From: Streptomyces sp. NBC_01353
GTDB taxonomy: Bacteria > Actinomycetota > Actinomycetes > Streptomycetales > Streptomycetaceae
DNA: 64,000 nt
Direction: 5' to 3'
NCBI RefSeq assembly: GCF_036237275.1
Contig: NZ_CP108352.1
Coordinates: forward strand, 2,108,001-2,172,000
Part shown: positions 36,675 to 44,985 of the stretch, piece after piece
How the letters are laid out: the number at the start of each line of letters is the position of its first letter
Position numbering within the stretch: the first letter of the stretch is position 1
Translations under genes and position numbers: made by a program
Notes under the pieces: generated by a model
Database searches by the model: none
What the model saw: the letters and a program-made list of their open reading frames with translations, nothing else
What the model was told of the DNA's origin: nothing

Positions 36675-39073
36675 CGCGTCGCTCCTTCCGCGACGGCGTC
36701 CCACATCCGGCCCGCCGCGCGTTTGTCCATGGGCCGGTCCCGGTCGCCGACCAGCTCCTTCAACAGCCCCCGCAGCCGGTCCCGGTCCCGGCGGCTCACG
36801 CCGAGCAGCGGCAGGAGCCGGCAGACGTGACCGAGCGCCTCCTCGTCCTTGGCCGCGCGGCGCAGCAGGCTGCCCAGACCGTCGAGGGCCACCTCGCCGG
36901 CGCGGGCGGTGTTGAGCGTGTGGCGCAGCAGGGCGCCCAGCTCCGGCGTGAGTTCGGGACGGGTGGCGAGCAGGGCGACGAGCAGCGGCCGGGCGGCGTG
37001 CGGTTCGAGCTCGCGCACGTCGCGCAGCCCCCACAGATGGGTGGTCCGGAACGTCAGGGTGTCGACCATGGTGACGAGGACCAGGTTGGCGAGATTGTGC
37101 CGTCCGTCCTTGAGCCACTCGGTCATCCGCCGGGTCACCGTCTCGGGCTCGCCCGAGGCGAGGAGCCTGGCGACACTGAACGCGGCGGCGGAGATGACGT
37201 CCACGTCGTTCGCCTCGCGCTCGCGCACCACCCGCGCCAGCCCGTCGAGCGAACCGCTCACGGTGCCCGCCGCCAGCACATAGCCGTGGGCGAGCAGGAC
37301 CACGTCGCGCAGGTCGTCGTCGCCGGCCCACTCCTTCAGGACGGCGACGACGGCGGGCCGCACACGGGGGTCGCGCGCCGCCTCGGCGAGCGCCGTGGCG
37401 GCGGCCATCCGCGGTACGGCGCCGTCCGTGACCGCCAGCGGGGCGATCAGCTCGCCGAACCCGTGGATCCAGTCCCAGGAGCAGAGCACCCCGGCGGCGA
37501 TGGAGGCGCGCACCCAGACCTCCGGGCGCGGGTCGTCGCAGAGCGAGCGGAGCCAGCGGGAGACCGGGCCGCGCACGTTGTGGTAGCCGTGCCAGATCTC
37601 GCCGAGCACGGCGGTGGCCAGCGCGTCGCCCTGGAAGCGGATCGCCCGCACGGGCACCTTGGCGGGCCCGAGGTCGAGCTCGCCGTCCTCCAGGACGGAT
37701 CGGGCGAGCACCGGGCGACTGTCGGCGTGGGTGCCGAACAGCCGTCGGCCCGACGGGTGTTCGGGGTCGAGGGTGGAGCTGAGCTCCCAGGAGAGGAGTT
37801 CGGCGGCCTCGGCGGCGATGCTGTAGGCCGAGCCGTTGAAGACGGCGACGGCGATACGGAACGCGGTGGCGTCGAGGGCGGGCTGTGCCTCGGGCAGGGT
37901 GCCGGGGCGGTCCGCGCCGGCGAACCAGGCGCGCGCCTGCGCCCGTACGAACGCCGAGCAGTCCTCCAGGAGCTCCTCGTCGGTGAGCTCCTCCTTCTGC
38001 CGCCGGGCCAGATGGTCGGCGAGCCGGGCGGCCTCGCGCGGCCGCAGCGCGTCGAGGCCCAGGGCCTTGGTCACCTCGGGCCGTCGGGCGAGCTCACGCG
38101 CGGAGTCCAAGGCTCCCGAGGGTTCGCCGCGCAGCAGTTGCCGCAGATGGCGGTGGAGGACCTCGTCGGAGGGCGGCGGCGGGCAGTACATCCCGTACCG
38201 TCCGCGCATCAGCCGGTCGGCGAGGTCGCCGCTCTCGACGAGGACGACGCCGTACGCGTCCTGGTCGCGCAGCTGCCGGCTGAACCGGTCGAGGTGCAGT
38301 TCGGAGAGGCGGATGCGGGAGCGGCGGGTCCGGTCACGGGACTCGTCCCGGCCGCGCTGCGGTTCGTGGTCGAGGCGGCCGTCGTCGGACGGCAGCTCCA
38401 GGAGGTGGCCGCAGGCCCGCTCCAGTACGTCGGTCTCGATCTCGTCGACGCGGTGGCGGGGGTCGAGGCGGGCGACCTTGTGGTCGGTGAGTTCGGAGAG
38501 GAGGGCCAGGGCGGTGGCCTTGCGGCCGCTGCCGGTCTCGCCGCACAGGACCAGGAGGCGGTTCTCCCGCAGGAGTTCCTTCATCCGTACGTAGCCGGGG
38601 ACCTCGCAGTAGATGTCGTCCAGGTGCTGGAGGGTCTCCTCGGGCACCCGGCCCTGCACTATGTCCGAACGTGTGCCCGGGCTCGACCAGTACTGGGTGA
38701 TGAACTGGTTGCCCTCGTAGATCTGGCCGTCACGGCCGATGTCGTACGTGCGCCCGGAGGGGCGGGGTGCGAGGGTGCGCAGGGCGGCGCGTGCGGTGCC
38801 GGCGCCGCCGGTGCCGCCCACGCCGTCGACGGGACTGCGGCCGGCCCGGTCGAAGGGGTTGGCCTCAGGCGGCTGTTCACCCGCACCGTCGGCCCGGTCG
38901 CCGCCTGCTCGGTCGGCACCGGCCCGGTCGCCGCCCGCGCGGTCACCACCGGCCCGGTCTCCACCTGCCCGGTCGCCGCCCGCCGCTCCGCCCGCGCCGG
39001 AAGAGTCGCCGCCGGCGGAGCGGCCGTCGTCCCTGGGCTCGTCCTGGGCCGGGGCGCCGTCGTCGTCGCTCAT
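36671..39073 (-). CDS. P-loop/HEAT-type protein with variant Walker A
   Basis: 800 residues. Residues 1-100 are disordered, with six to seven repeats of GGDRA. A P-loop-like segment follows, LVLCGETGSGRKATALALL (184-202): Arg replaces the usual Walker A Lys, a variant I associate with STAND-like NTPases. A possible Walker B is AYGVVLVES. The C-terminal about 400 residues contain helical, HEAT-like pairs (VRASIAAGVLCSWDWIHGFG, AVPRMAAATALAEAARDPRV). Overall this resembles a STAND-type sensor with a scaffold of helical repeats. Its ATG overlaps the cyclase stop by four bases. Confidence 0.65.
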   Translation of the reverse strand: MSDDDGAPAQDEPRDDGRSAGGDSSGAGGAAGGDRAGGDRAGGDRAGGDRAGADRAGGDRADGAGEQPPEANPFDRAGRSPVDGVGGTGGAGTARAALRTLAPRPSGRTYDIGRDGQIYEGNQFITQYWSSPGTRSDIVQGRVPEETLQHLDDIYCEVPGYVRMKELLRENRLLVLCGETGSGRKATALALLSELTDHKVARLDPRHRVDEIETDVLERACGHLLELPSDDGRLDHEPQRGRDESRDRTRRSRIRLSELHLDRFSRQLRDQDAYGVVLVESGDLADRLMRGRYGMYCPPPPSDEVLHRHLRQLLRGEPSGALDSARELARRPEVTKALGLDALRPREAARLADHLARRQKEELTDEELLEDCSAFVRAQARAWFAGADRPGTLPEAQPALDATAFRIAVAVFNGSAYSIAAEAAELLSWELSSTLDPEHPSGRRLFGTHADSRPVLARSVLEDGELDLGPAKVPVRAIRFQGDALATAVLGEIWHGYHNVRGPVSRWLRSLCDDPRPEVWVRASIAAGVLCSWDWIHGFGELIAPLAVTDGAVPRMAAATALAEAARDPRVRPAVVAVLKEWAGDDDLRDVVLLAHGYVLAAGTVSGSLDGLARVVREREANDVDVISAAAFSVARLLASGEPETVTRRMTEWLKDGRHNLANLVLVTMVDTLTFRTTHLWGLRDVRELEPHAARPLLVALLATRPELTPELGALLRHTLNTARAGEVALDGLGSLLRRAAKDEEALGHVCRLLPLLGVSRRDRDRLRGLLKELVGDRDRPMDKRAAGRMWDAVAEGATR
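38885..38990. repeat. 15-bp repeats encoding (GGDRA)n
   Basis: Units of type GCCCGGTCGCCGCC repeat about seven times in the 5' part of the P-loop/HEAT gene, encoding Gly-Gly-Asp-Arg-Ala repeats of the disordered N-terminus. Confidence 0.75.
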
Positions 39074-39876
39074 GCACCCTCCCCGTGCCGGATGCCGGTG
39101 ATACCGCCGTGGATGGTGTTGTCCTTGATCACCACGAGGTCACGACCGGCCTGGTAACTGTCGCCCCTCGTGGAGTCGGTGGGCGGTGGGCCGTCCCCCC
39201 GCGTCGGCCCACCGCCGGTCTCGGGGTCACCACGGCCGTCCCCGCCGTCCCGCCTTCCGAACGGCGGCATCGGCGGCGCCGTTCTGCGGGGGATGTGGAA
39301 CCAGGCGGTCTCGTCGGTCTCCTTGGAACGCACCCGGGCCTGCCGGTAGTGCCCCGGCTCCACATAGCGGCCGCCTTCGACGACCACGTTGTCGTAGAGC
39401 CAGTCGGAGACGACGACGAGCAGGTCGGCATCGGGCGCGGCGGTCATGATCTGTTTGGCCGTGGGGCTGTCGCAGAGGCGGCACGCCAGGTCGACCGCGC
39501 GGCCGACGAGACCGTGCCCGTCCTCCAGAACGAGCCCCGCGTTCATGCCGACCCTCATCCGCAACCGCTCCTGGCGGCCCGCGTTGTGCTCGCGCAGGCT
39601 CTCGTACAGGGTGTCGATCCACCGTCCGACCATGAACGCCGGCGGGACCTCCGGGCGCAGCGCGCCGAGGATGCCGTCGCCGCGGTCCTCCTGGTGGACC
39701 GTGCCCGGTTCGACGCCGATGGCGGCGTACGCCTCGCCGAACGCCTCGTACATGGCGGCGCGCATCCGTCGTTTCGTGTCCATGCCCCAGGTGCCCGATC
39801 CGACCGCGTCGCCGAAGACGACGAGGCGATGGATCGCTCCCGCACTCGCTCCCGCGCTCGCTCCCGCACTGCTCAC
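39070..39876 (-). CDS. Class III nucleotide cyclase domain protein (PycC-like)
   Basis: 268 residues from a GTG at 39876, with AGGGAG upstream. After an (SAGA)n leader, residues 15-190 form a cyclase homology domain. Asp23 (VVFGDAVGSG) and Asp67 (HQEDRGDGILGAL) fit the two metal-binding aspartates; RMRVGMNAGLVLEDGHGLVG and AVDLACRLCDSPTAKQIM fit the dimer-arm and core. The C-terminal about 75 residues are Pro/Gly-rich. With the PycTM-like gene downstream and a Crp/Fnr gene upstream, I infer that it makes a cyclic nucleotide, read by both. Purine versus pyrimidine specificity cannot be told here. Confidence 0.75.
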   Translation of the reverse strand: MSSAGASAGASAGAIHRLVVFGDAVGSGTWGMDTKRRMRAAMYEAFGEAYAAIGVEPGTVHQEDRGDGILGALRPEVPPAFMVGRWIDTLYESLREHNAGRQERLRMRVGMNAGLVLEDGHGLVGRAVDLACRLCDSPTAKQIMTAAPDADLLVVVSDWLYDNVVVEGGRYVEPGHYRQARVRSKETDETAWFHIPRRTAPPMPPFGRRDGGDGRGDPETGGGPTRGDGPPPTDSTRGDSYQAGRDLVVIKDNTIHGGITGIRHGEGA

Positions 39877-39952
39877 TCGGACTCCCTGTGTGCCGTGTTG
39901 CCGTGGTGACGGGTCAAGCCTGGCCGCGCGCGGCGGCCGGCGATGTAGCCGT

Positions 39953-40672
39953 TTACACACCCGGCGGAGGTTTCTCCGCCGATTTCGTGTGGGGTGATCC
40001 GCCCTGGGCCAGCAGGACCAGGACGGGCATGTCGATGACGACCACACGGCGGTTCGCCGTGCGGACGACGTCCTGTTCCCGCAGCAGCCGGAGGGCCTTC
40101 GCCACCGCCTCCCGGGTGGCGCCGATGGCCGCCGCCAGGTCGTGCTGGGGAAGCGGGAGTTCGAGTACGGTGCCGGCGTCCGCGCGCCGGCCGGCCCGCT
40201 CGGCGAGCTCGACCAGGCGGGCGGCGAGCCGCTGGAGCACGGTCTCGGAGGCGAGGGCGCGGCGCTCGACGTCGGCGCTGCGCAGCCGGGCGGAGAGCTG
40301 CCGCAGGATCAGCGAGGTGGCGTGCGGATGGGCGGCGAGGAAGCGGCGGAAGCGGTCGCCGGCGATGGCGACGGCCTCGACGCGGCCGAGGGCGGTGACG
40401 GTGGCGCTGCGCGGTCGGCGGTCCACCGCGGCGAGGTCGCCGACGACCTCTCCCGCGCCGCGCAGGGCGAGTATGAGGCGGGCGCCGCGTTCGGTCTCGA
40501 CCGAGACGACGGACCAACCGGACATGAGGGCGAGGACGTACGCGGTGGTGTCGCGCTCCCGGATCATCACCTCGCCGGGCTCGTAGACGCGCGGGTTCCC
40601 CTCGGCGAGGAGCGTCCGGCGGTCCCGGTCGGGCAGGGCGTGGAGGAAGCGGTCCTGGCCGAAAAGACTCAC
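39953..40672 (-). CDS. Crp/Fnr-family transcriptional regulator
   Basis: 239 residues from a GTG at 40672. Residues about 15-125 are a cyclic-nucleotide-binding beta barrel with the phosphate-cassette-like stretch GEVVGDLAAVDRRPRSATVTA; the expected Arg is kept. Residues about 135-222 are a Crp-type winged helix (LPQHDLAAAIGATREAVAKA, LRLLREQDVVRTANRRVVVI). It is the first gene of the operon, 76 bases ahead of the cyclase gene. It probably senses the cyclase product and controls the operon. A palindrome and a promoter lie upstream. Confidence 0.9.
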   Translation of the reverse strand: MSLFGQDRFLHALPDRDRRTLLAEGNPRVYEPGEVMIRERDTTAYVLALMSGWSVVSVETERGARLILALRGAGEVVGDLAAVDRRPRSATVTALGRVEAVAIAGDRFRRFLAAHPHATSLILRQLSARLRSADVERRALASETVLQRLAARLVELAERAGRRADAGTVLELPLPQHDLAAAIGATREAVAKALRLLREQDVVRTANRRVVVIDMPVLVLLAQGGSPHTKSAEKPPPGV

Positions 40673-40778
40673 TGTCGTTCACCCCCGCCCGCGAAGCCGT
40701 GGAAGCCACGTGGGGCCGTGCCCGCGCTCGCCTCTGTGTGTTGGTTCCCACCTCATGTGGCGTGCGCAGTCACTCTGT

Positions 40779-40791
40779 TGACGCTGCGTCA
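40779..40791. promoter_or_regulatory. Palindrome TGACGC-T-GCGTCA upstream of the Crp gene
   Basis: A perfect 6-bp-arm dyad in the leader, about 107 bases before the Crp start and 17 bases downstream of the predicted -10. A candidate autoregulatory site for the Crp/Fnr protein; unrelated in spacing to the PaaX sites. Confidence 0.4.
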
Positions 40792-40807
40792 CGTCGTGGG
40801 GTGAAGA

Positions 40808-40837
40808 ACGCTAGGGGCTGGCGAAGAAGCGCGTCAA
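40808..40837 (-). promoter_or_regulatory. Predicted promoter of the ten-gene operon
   Basis: Minus-strand TTGACG (40837-40832), an 18-base spacer and TAGCGT (40813-40808). The transcript would start near 40801 and have a leader of about 130 bases. It begins immediately past the Pnkp terminator stem. Confidence 0.45.
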
Positions 40838-40841
40838 CGGG

Positions 40842-40891
40842 CACGGGGGGCGCAGGGGAGCGCAACTATCCATTCCCCTGCGCCCCCCGTG
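40842..40891. terminator. 18-bp-stem terminator downstream of pnkp
   Basis: The 18-base arm 40842-40859 (begins CACGGGGGGCG) pairs perfectly with 40874-40891 (ends CGCCCCCCGTG) around a 14-base loop. It starts 20 bases after the pnkp stop and isolates it from the downstream operon. The long perfect stem is unusual. Confidence 0.85.
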
Positions 40892-40911
40892 GGGAGCGTG
40901 TCACAGACGTG

Positions 40912-43473
40912 TCACAGACGCGGGTCCACCGGCTCGGACTCCAGTGCGAGCACCGCGAAAACCGCCTCGTGCACGCGCCAGAGCGGCTCGCCCTCCGCGA
41001 GTCGGTCCAGCGCCTCCAGGCCGAGCGCGTACTCGCGCAGCGCGAGTGAACGCTTGTGGCCGAGGAAGCGGTTGCGCAGGCGCTCCAGGTTCTCCGGGCG
41101 GGTGTACTCGGGGCCGTAGATGATCCGCAGGTACTCCCGGCCGCGGACCTTGATGCCCGGCTGGACGAGTCGGCCGTCCGCGCCGCGCACGAGCGCCGCG
41201 AGCGGCTTGACGACCATGCCCTCACCGCCGGCCGCCGTCATCTCCAGCCACCAGTCGACACCGGCCCGTACCGACGCCTCGTCGCCCGTGTCGACGATGA
41301 GCCGGCGCGTGACCTGGAGGAGCCCCGTCGGATCGTGCTCCACCAGCCGGTCGAGCCATCCGAGCTGCTCGTCGTGCGGCACGGCCGCCAGCGAGCGGCC
41401 CCGCGCGGCGAGGAGCTGGAACGGCGCGAAGCGCACGCCCTCGAGTCCCTGCGTCGGCCAGCAGTACCGGCGGTACGCCTCCGTGAACGCCTCGGCGTCC
41501 GCCGCCCGTTCGCGCTGCTTGGCGAGGAGCGCGTCGAGCCCGTTCACGCCCCGCGCCGCCGCCTGCTCCAGTGCGCCGAGCGCGCCGGGGAAGACCGCAC
41601 GGGAGGCAGCGCCGACCGCCGCGTACTGCGAGCGCAGCAGCCCGCCCGCCTTCAGCGACCACGGCATCAGCTCACCGTCGAGCAGCAGCCAGTCCGTGCC
41701 CAGCTCGTCCCAGAGCCCGGCGGCGGTGACGGCCGCCCGCAGCCGCTCCAGGACCTGCTCGGTGACCTCCGGATCGTCGAAGAAGGGCCGTCCCGTACGG
41801 GTGTGCAGCGAGCCGGTCGGCCCCTCCACCCCGAACCGCTCCCGCGCCACGTCCGCGTCGCGGCACACGAGCGCGACCGCCCGTGAGCCCATGTGCTTCT
41901 CCTCGCACACGACCCGCTCGACACCGTCCGCCTTGTACTGCGCGAAGGCCTCGTCCGGGTGCTCCAGGTAGTGCTCATCAGCGGCTCCGCCGCGGGCCTC
42001 CGCCTTCGCGGTCGCCGTCGGGGCCATCGTCGGCGGCAGATAGGCGAGCAGCCGCGGGTCGACCGCGAACCGGCTCATGACCTCCAGGGCCGCCGCCGCG
42101 TTCTCCTCGCGCACGGAGACGTTGCCCATCTGCCGGGTCTCCACGATCCGGCGTCCGTGGACGTCGGCGAGGTCGAGCGGCCGTCCCTCCTGGCCACCGG
42201 GTGCCTCGGTCGCGAGCGGCCGGGCAGGCTCGTACCAGACCTTCTCCGCCGGTACGTCGACCAGTTCGCGCTCCGGCCAGCGCAGCGCGGTCATCTTGCC
42301 GCCGAAGACCGCGCCGGTGTCCAGGCAGATGGTGTTGTTGATCCACGAGGTGTTGGGGACGGGTGTGTGGCCGTAGACGACCGTGGCCCGGCCGCGGTAC
42401 TCCTCCGCCCACGGGTAGCGCACCGGGAGCCCGAACTCGTCGGTCTCCCCCGTGGTGTCCCCGTACAGCGCGTGCGAACGCACCCGGCCGGAGGTCCGGC
42501 CGTGGTACTTCTCCGGCAGGCCGGCGTGGCAGACGACGAGCTTGCCCTCGTCGAGGACGTAGTGGCTGACGAGCCCGTCGATGAACGCGGCGACCTCGGC
42601 CCGGAACTCCTCGGTCTCGCGGCCCAGCTGCTCGATGGTCTCGGCGAGGCCGTGCGTCTCCTGGACCTTGCGGCCCTTGAGCCGGCGCCCGAGCTTGTTC
42701 TCGTGGTTTCCGGGCACGCAGAGGGCGTCGCCGGCCGCGACCATGGACATCACACGGCGGAGCACGCCCGGGCTGTCCGGTCCTCGGTCGACGAGGTCGC
42801 CGACAAAGACCGCCGTACGCCCCTCGGGGTGGTGGCCGTCGACGTACCCGAGCCTCGCGAGCAGGGTCTCCAGCTCGGAACGGCAGCCGTGGATGTCGCC
42901 GATGATGTCGAAGGGGCCGGTGAGGTGACGCAGGTCGTTGAACCGCTTCTCCAGGACGACCTCGGCCGCCTCCGCCTCCTCGACGCTGCGCAGAACGTGC
43001 ACCTTGCGGAAGCCCTCGCGCTCCAGCCCGCGCAGCGAGCGGCGCAGCTCGCGGCGGTGGCGCTGGACGACATGACGGGGCATGTCCGCCCGGTCGGGGC
43101 GCGCCGCGTTGCGCGCCTGGCAGACCTCCTCGGGCATGTCGAGGACGATCGCGATGGGCAGTACGTCGTGCTGCCGGGCCAGCTGCACCAGCTGGCGCCG
43201 CGCCTCCTGCTGGACGTTGGTGGCGTCGACGACGGTCAGCCGTCCCGCCTCCAGTCGCTTGCCCGCGATGTAGTGCAGGACGTCGAAGGCGTCCTTGCTG
43301 GCGCTCTGGTCGTTCTCGTCGTCGGCGACCAGGCCGCGGCAGAAGTCGGAGGAGATGACCTCGGTGGGCTTGAAGTGGCGGCGGGCGAAGGTGGACTTGC
43401 CGGAGCCGCTCGCACCGATCAGGACCACGAGGGACAGGTCGGTGACGGGCAGCGTGCGGGTGGTGTCGGTCAT
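40912..43473 (-). CDS. pnkp: Polynucleotide kinase-phosphatase-ligase (bacterial Pnkp)
   Basis: An 853-residue RNA end-healing and sealing enzyme. The N-terminal 5'-kinase has the P-loop GASGSGKS (19-26). The middle metallophosphatase has GDIHGC, GDLVDRGPDS and GNHE. The C-terminal domain is an adenylyltransferase/ligase with the nucleotidyl-Lys526 in EEKHMGSRAV. This is the full three-domain layout of Clostridium-type Pnkp. The ATG overlaps the Hen1 stop by four bases, so they are coupled. Together they repair RNAs cut by ribotoxins and protect the new junction by methylation. A strong terminator follows. Confidence 0.97.
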   Translation of the reverse strand: MTDTTRTLPVTDLSLVVLIGASGSGKSTFARRHFKPTEVISSDFCRGLVADDENDQSASKDAFDVLHYIAGKRLEAGRLTVVDATNVQQEARRQLVQLARQHDVLPIAIVLDMPEEVCQARNAARPDRADMPRHVVQRHRRELRRSLRGLEREGFRKVHVLRSVEEAEAAEVVLEKRFNDLRHLTGPFDIIGDIHGCRSELETLLARLGYVDGHHPEGRTAVFVGDLVDRGPDSPGVLRRVMSMVAAGDALCVPGNHENKLGRRLKGRKVQETHGLAETIEQLGRETEEFRAEVAAFIDGLVSHYVLDEGKLVVCHAGLPEKYHGRTSGRVRSHALYGDTTGETDEFGLPVRYPWAEEYRGRATVVYGHTPVPNTSWINNTICLDTGAVFGGKMTALRWPERELVDVPAEKVWYEPARPLATEAPGGQEGRPLDLADVHGRRIVETRQMGNVSVREENAAAALEVMSRFAVDPRLLAYLPPTMAPTATAKAEARGGAADEHYLEHPDEAFAQYKADGVERVVCEEKHMGSRAVALVCRDADVARERFGVEGPTGSLHTRTGRPFFDDPEVTEQVLERLRAAVTAAGLWDELGTDWLLLDGELMPWSLKAGGLLRSQYAAVGAASRAVFPGALGALEQAAARGVNGLDALLAKQRERAADAEAFTEAYRRYCWPTQGLEGVRFAPFQLLAARGRSLAAVPHDEQLGWLDRLVEHDPTGLLQVTRRLIVDTGDEASVRAGVDWWLEMTAAGGEGMVVKPLAALVRGADGRLVQPGIKVRGREYLRIIYGPEYTRPENLERLRNRFLGHKRSLALREYALGLEALDRLAEGEPLWRVHEAVFAVLALESEPVDPRL

Positions 43474-44939
43474 GCCGTGTCCTCCTTCGGGGTCGGGGTG
43501 CTGCTGTGGGTGAAGACGGCCATCTGGGTGGGCGGGCCGACCTCGGGATCGTCCGGGCCGATCGGGGTGAACGCGACCTCGTACCCGTACTGTCCGGCGA
43601 CGCGCGCCGCCCAGCCGCGGAACTCCTCGCGCGTCCACTCGAAGCGGTGGTCGCCGTGCCGGACGTGCCCGGCCGGGAGCGACTCCCAGCGGACGTTGTA
43701 CTCGACGTTCGGCGTGGTCACGAGGACCGTACGGGGACGGGCCGAGCCGAACACGGCGTACTCGAGGGCGGGCAGCCGCGGCAGGTCGAGGTGCTCGATG
43801 ACCTCGCTCAGTACGGCCGCGTCGTAGCCGGCCAGACGCTTGTCCGTGTACGCGAGCGAGCCCTGGATCAGCTTCACCCGGCCCGCCTGCCGCTCTCCGA
43901 GCCGGTCCAGCCGCAGCCGGCGCCCGGCGACGGTCAGGGCGCGTACGGACACGTCGACACCGACGATGTCGGTGAAGCGCACGTCCTTGAGCAGCGCCTG
44001 CACCAACTGGCCCTGGCCGCAGCCGAGATCGAGCACACGGGTGGCGTCGGCGGCGCGCAGCGCGGCGAGGATCGCCTCACGGCGCTGCTCGGCGAGCGGA
44101 ACGGGCTTCTCCTCGGTGTCCGTGGTCTCGTCGACCGCGTTGTCGAGGTCGTCGACGTCCAGCCCGTCGCTCTCGGCCAGGCGCACCAGCTCCAGGCGCT
44201 CCATGGCCTCCCGGGTCAGGCCCCAGCGGCGGGACAGATAGCGGCTGGTGATGAGCTTCTGCTCGGGGTGGTCGGCGAGCCAGCCGTCACCGGCGCGCAG
44301 CAGCTTGTCGACCTCGTCGGGCGAGACCCAGTAGTGCTTGGCGTCGTCGAGGACCGGCAGCAGGACGTAGAGCTGGTTGAGGGCGTCGGCGAGCCGCAAC
44401 TCCCCTTCGAGGACGAGCCGCACATAGCGGGAGTCGCCCCACTCGGGGAACGCGGTGTCCAGCACCACCGGCTCGGCGTCGACGGTGTCCCAGCCGAGGG
44501 GCCCGAACAGCTTGCGGACCAGCTCGGCCCCGCCGCGCGCCGGCAGCGCCGGTACCTCGACGCGCAGCGGCAGCGGCTCCGCGGCCCGCTCGGGCATCGC
44601 CTTGCAGGCCCCGTGCAGGGCGCTCTTGAAGACCGTGGCGAGCGCGACGGCGAGCAGCGAGGACGCGGCGTAGGGCCGGTCGTTCACATACTGCGCGAGC
44701 GCGGAATCGGGGGCGCCGCCCCGGCCCTTGCCCTTGCCGCGCCGCACCAGACCGATGGGGTCCACCTCGAGGAGGAGTGCGGCCGTGCACCGCTCCGCGC
44801 TCGCCTCGGGGTAGAGGACATGCGCGCGGCCGTGCGAGGTCGAGAACGTCTGCGCGTTGTCGGGATGCTTGTGCAGCAGAAAGCCCAGATCGGTCGCGGG
44901 ACGTTCGGGGGTGCCGGTCGTACTGATCGTCAGGAACAC
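43470..44939 (-). CDS. hen1: Hen1 RNA 3'-terminal 2'-O-methyltransferase
   Basis: 489 residues from a GTG at 44939. The N-terminal about 240 residues are the bacterial Hen1 domain needed with Pnkp. The C-terminal methyltransferase has the SAM loop VLDLGCGQGQLV and the metal-binding Hen1 signature EVIEHLD plus HVRHGDHRFEWTREEF. It methylates the 2'-O of the cut RNA so that the repaired tRNA resists a second cut. It is followed by pnkp with a 4-base overlap. Confidence 0.96.
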   Translation of the reverse strand: MFLTISTTGTPERPATDLGFLLHKHPDNAQTFSTSHGRAHVLYPEASAERCTAALLLEVDPIGLVRRGKGKGRGGAPDSALAQYVNDRPYAASSLLAVALATVFKSALHGACKAMPERAAEPLPLRVEVPALPARGGAELVRKLFGPLGWDTVDAEPVVLDTAFPEWGDSRYVRLVLEGELRLADALNQLYVLLPVLDDAKHYWVSPDEVDKLLRAGDGWLADHPEQKLITSRYLSRRWGLTREAMERLELVRLAESDGLDVDDLDNAVDETTDTEEKPVPLAEQRREAILAALRAADATRVLDLGCGQGQLVQALLKDVRFTDIVGVDVSVRALTVAGRRLRLDRLGERQAGRVKLIQGSLAYTDKRLAGYDAAVLSEVIEHLDLPRLPALEYAVFGSARPRTVLVTTPNVEYNVRWESLPAGHVRHGDHRFEWTREEFRGWAARVAGQYGYEVAFTPIGPDDPEVGPPTQMAVFTHSSTPTPKEDTA

Positions 44940-44985
44940 ACGTCCGAGTATGGTCTGCCCGTCCCTCTCCGACCAGGCATTTTCC

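Noticed and set aside
34870..39876. A classic two-gene Pycsar system
   Set aside because: The cyclase and PycTM-like genes are separated by two other genes and embedded in a much larger operon with a Crp regulator, so the classic label would mislead.
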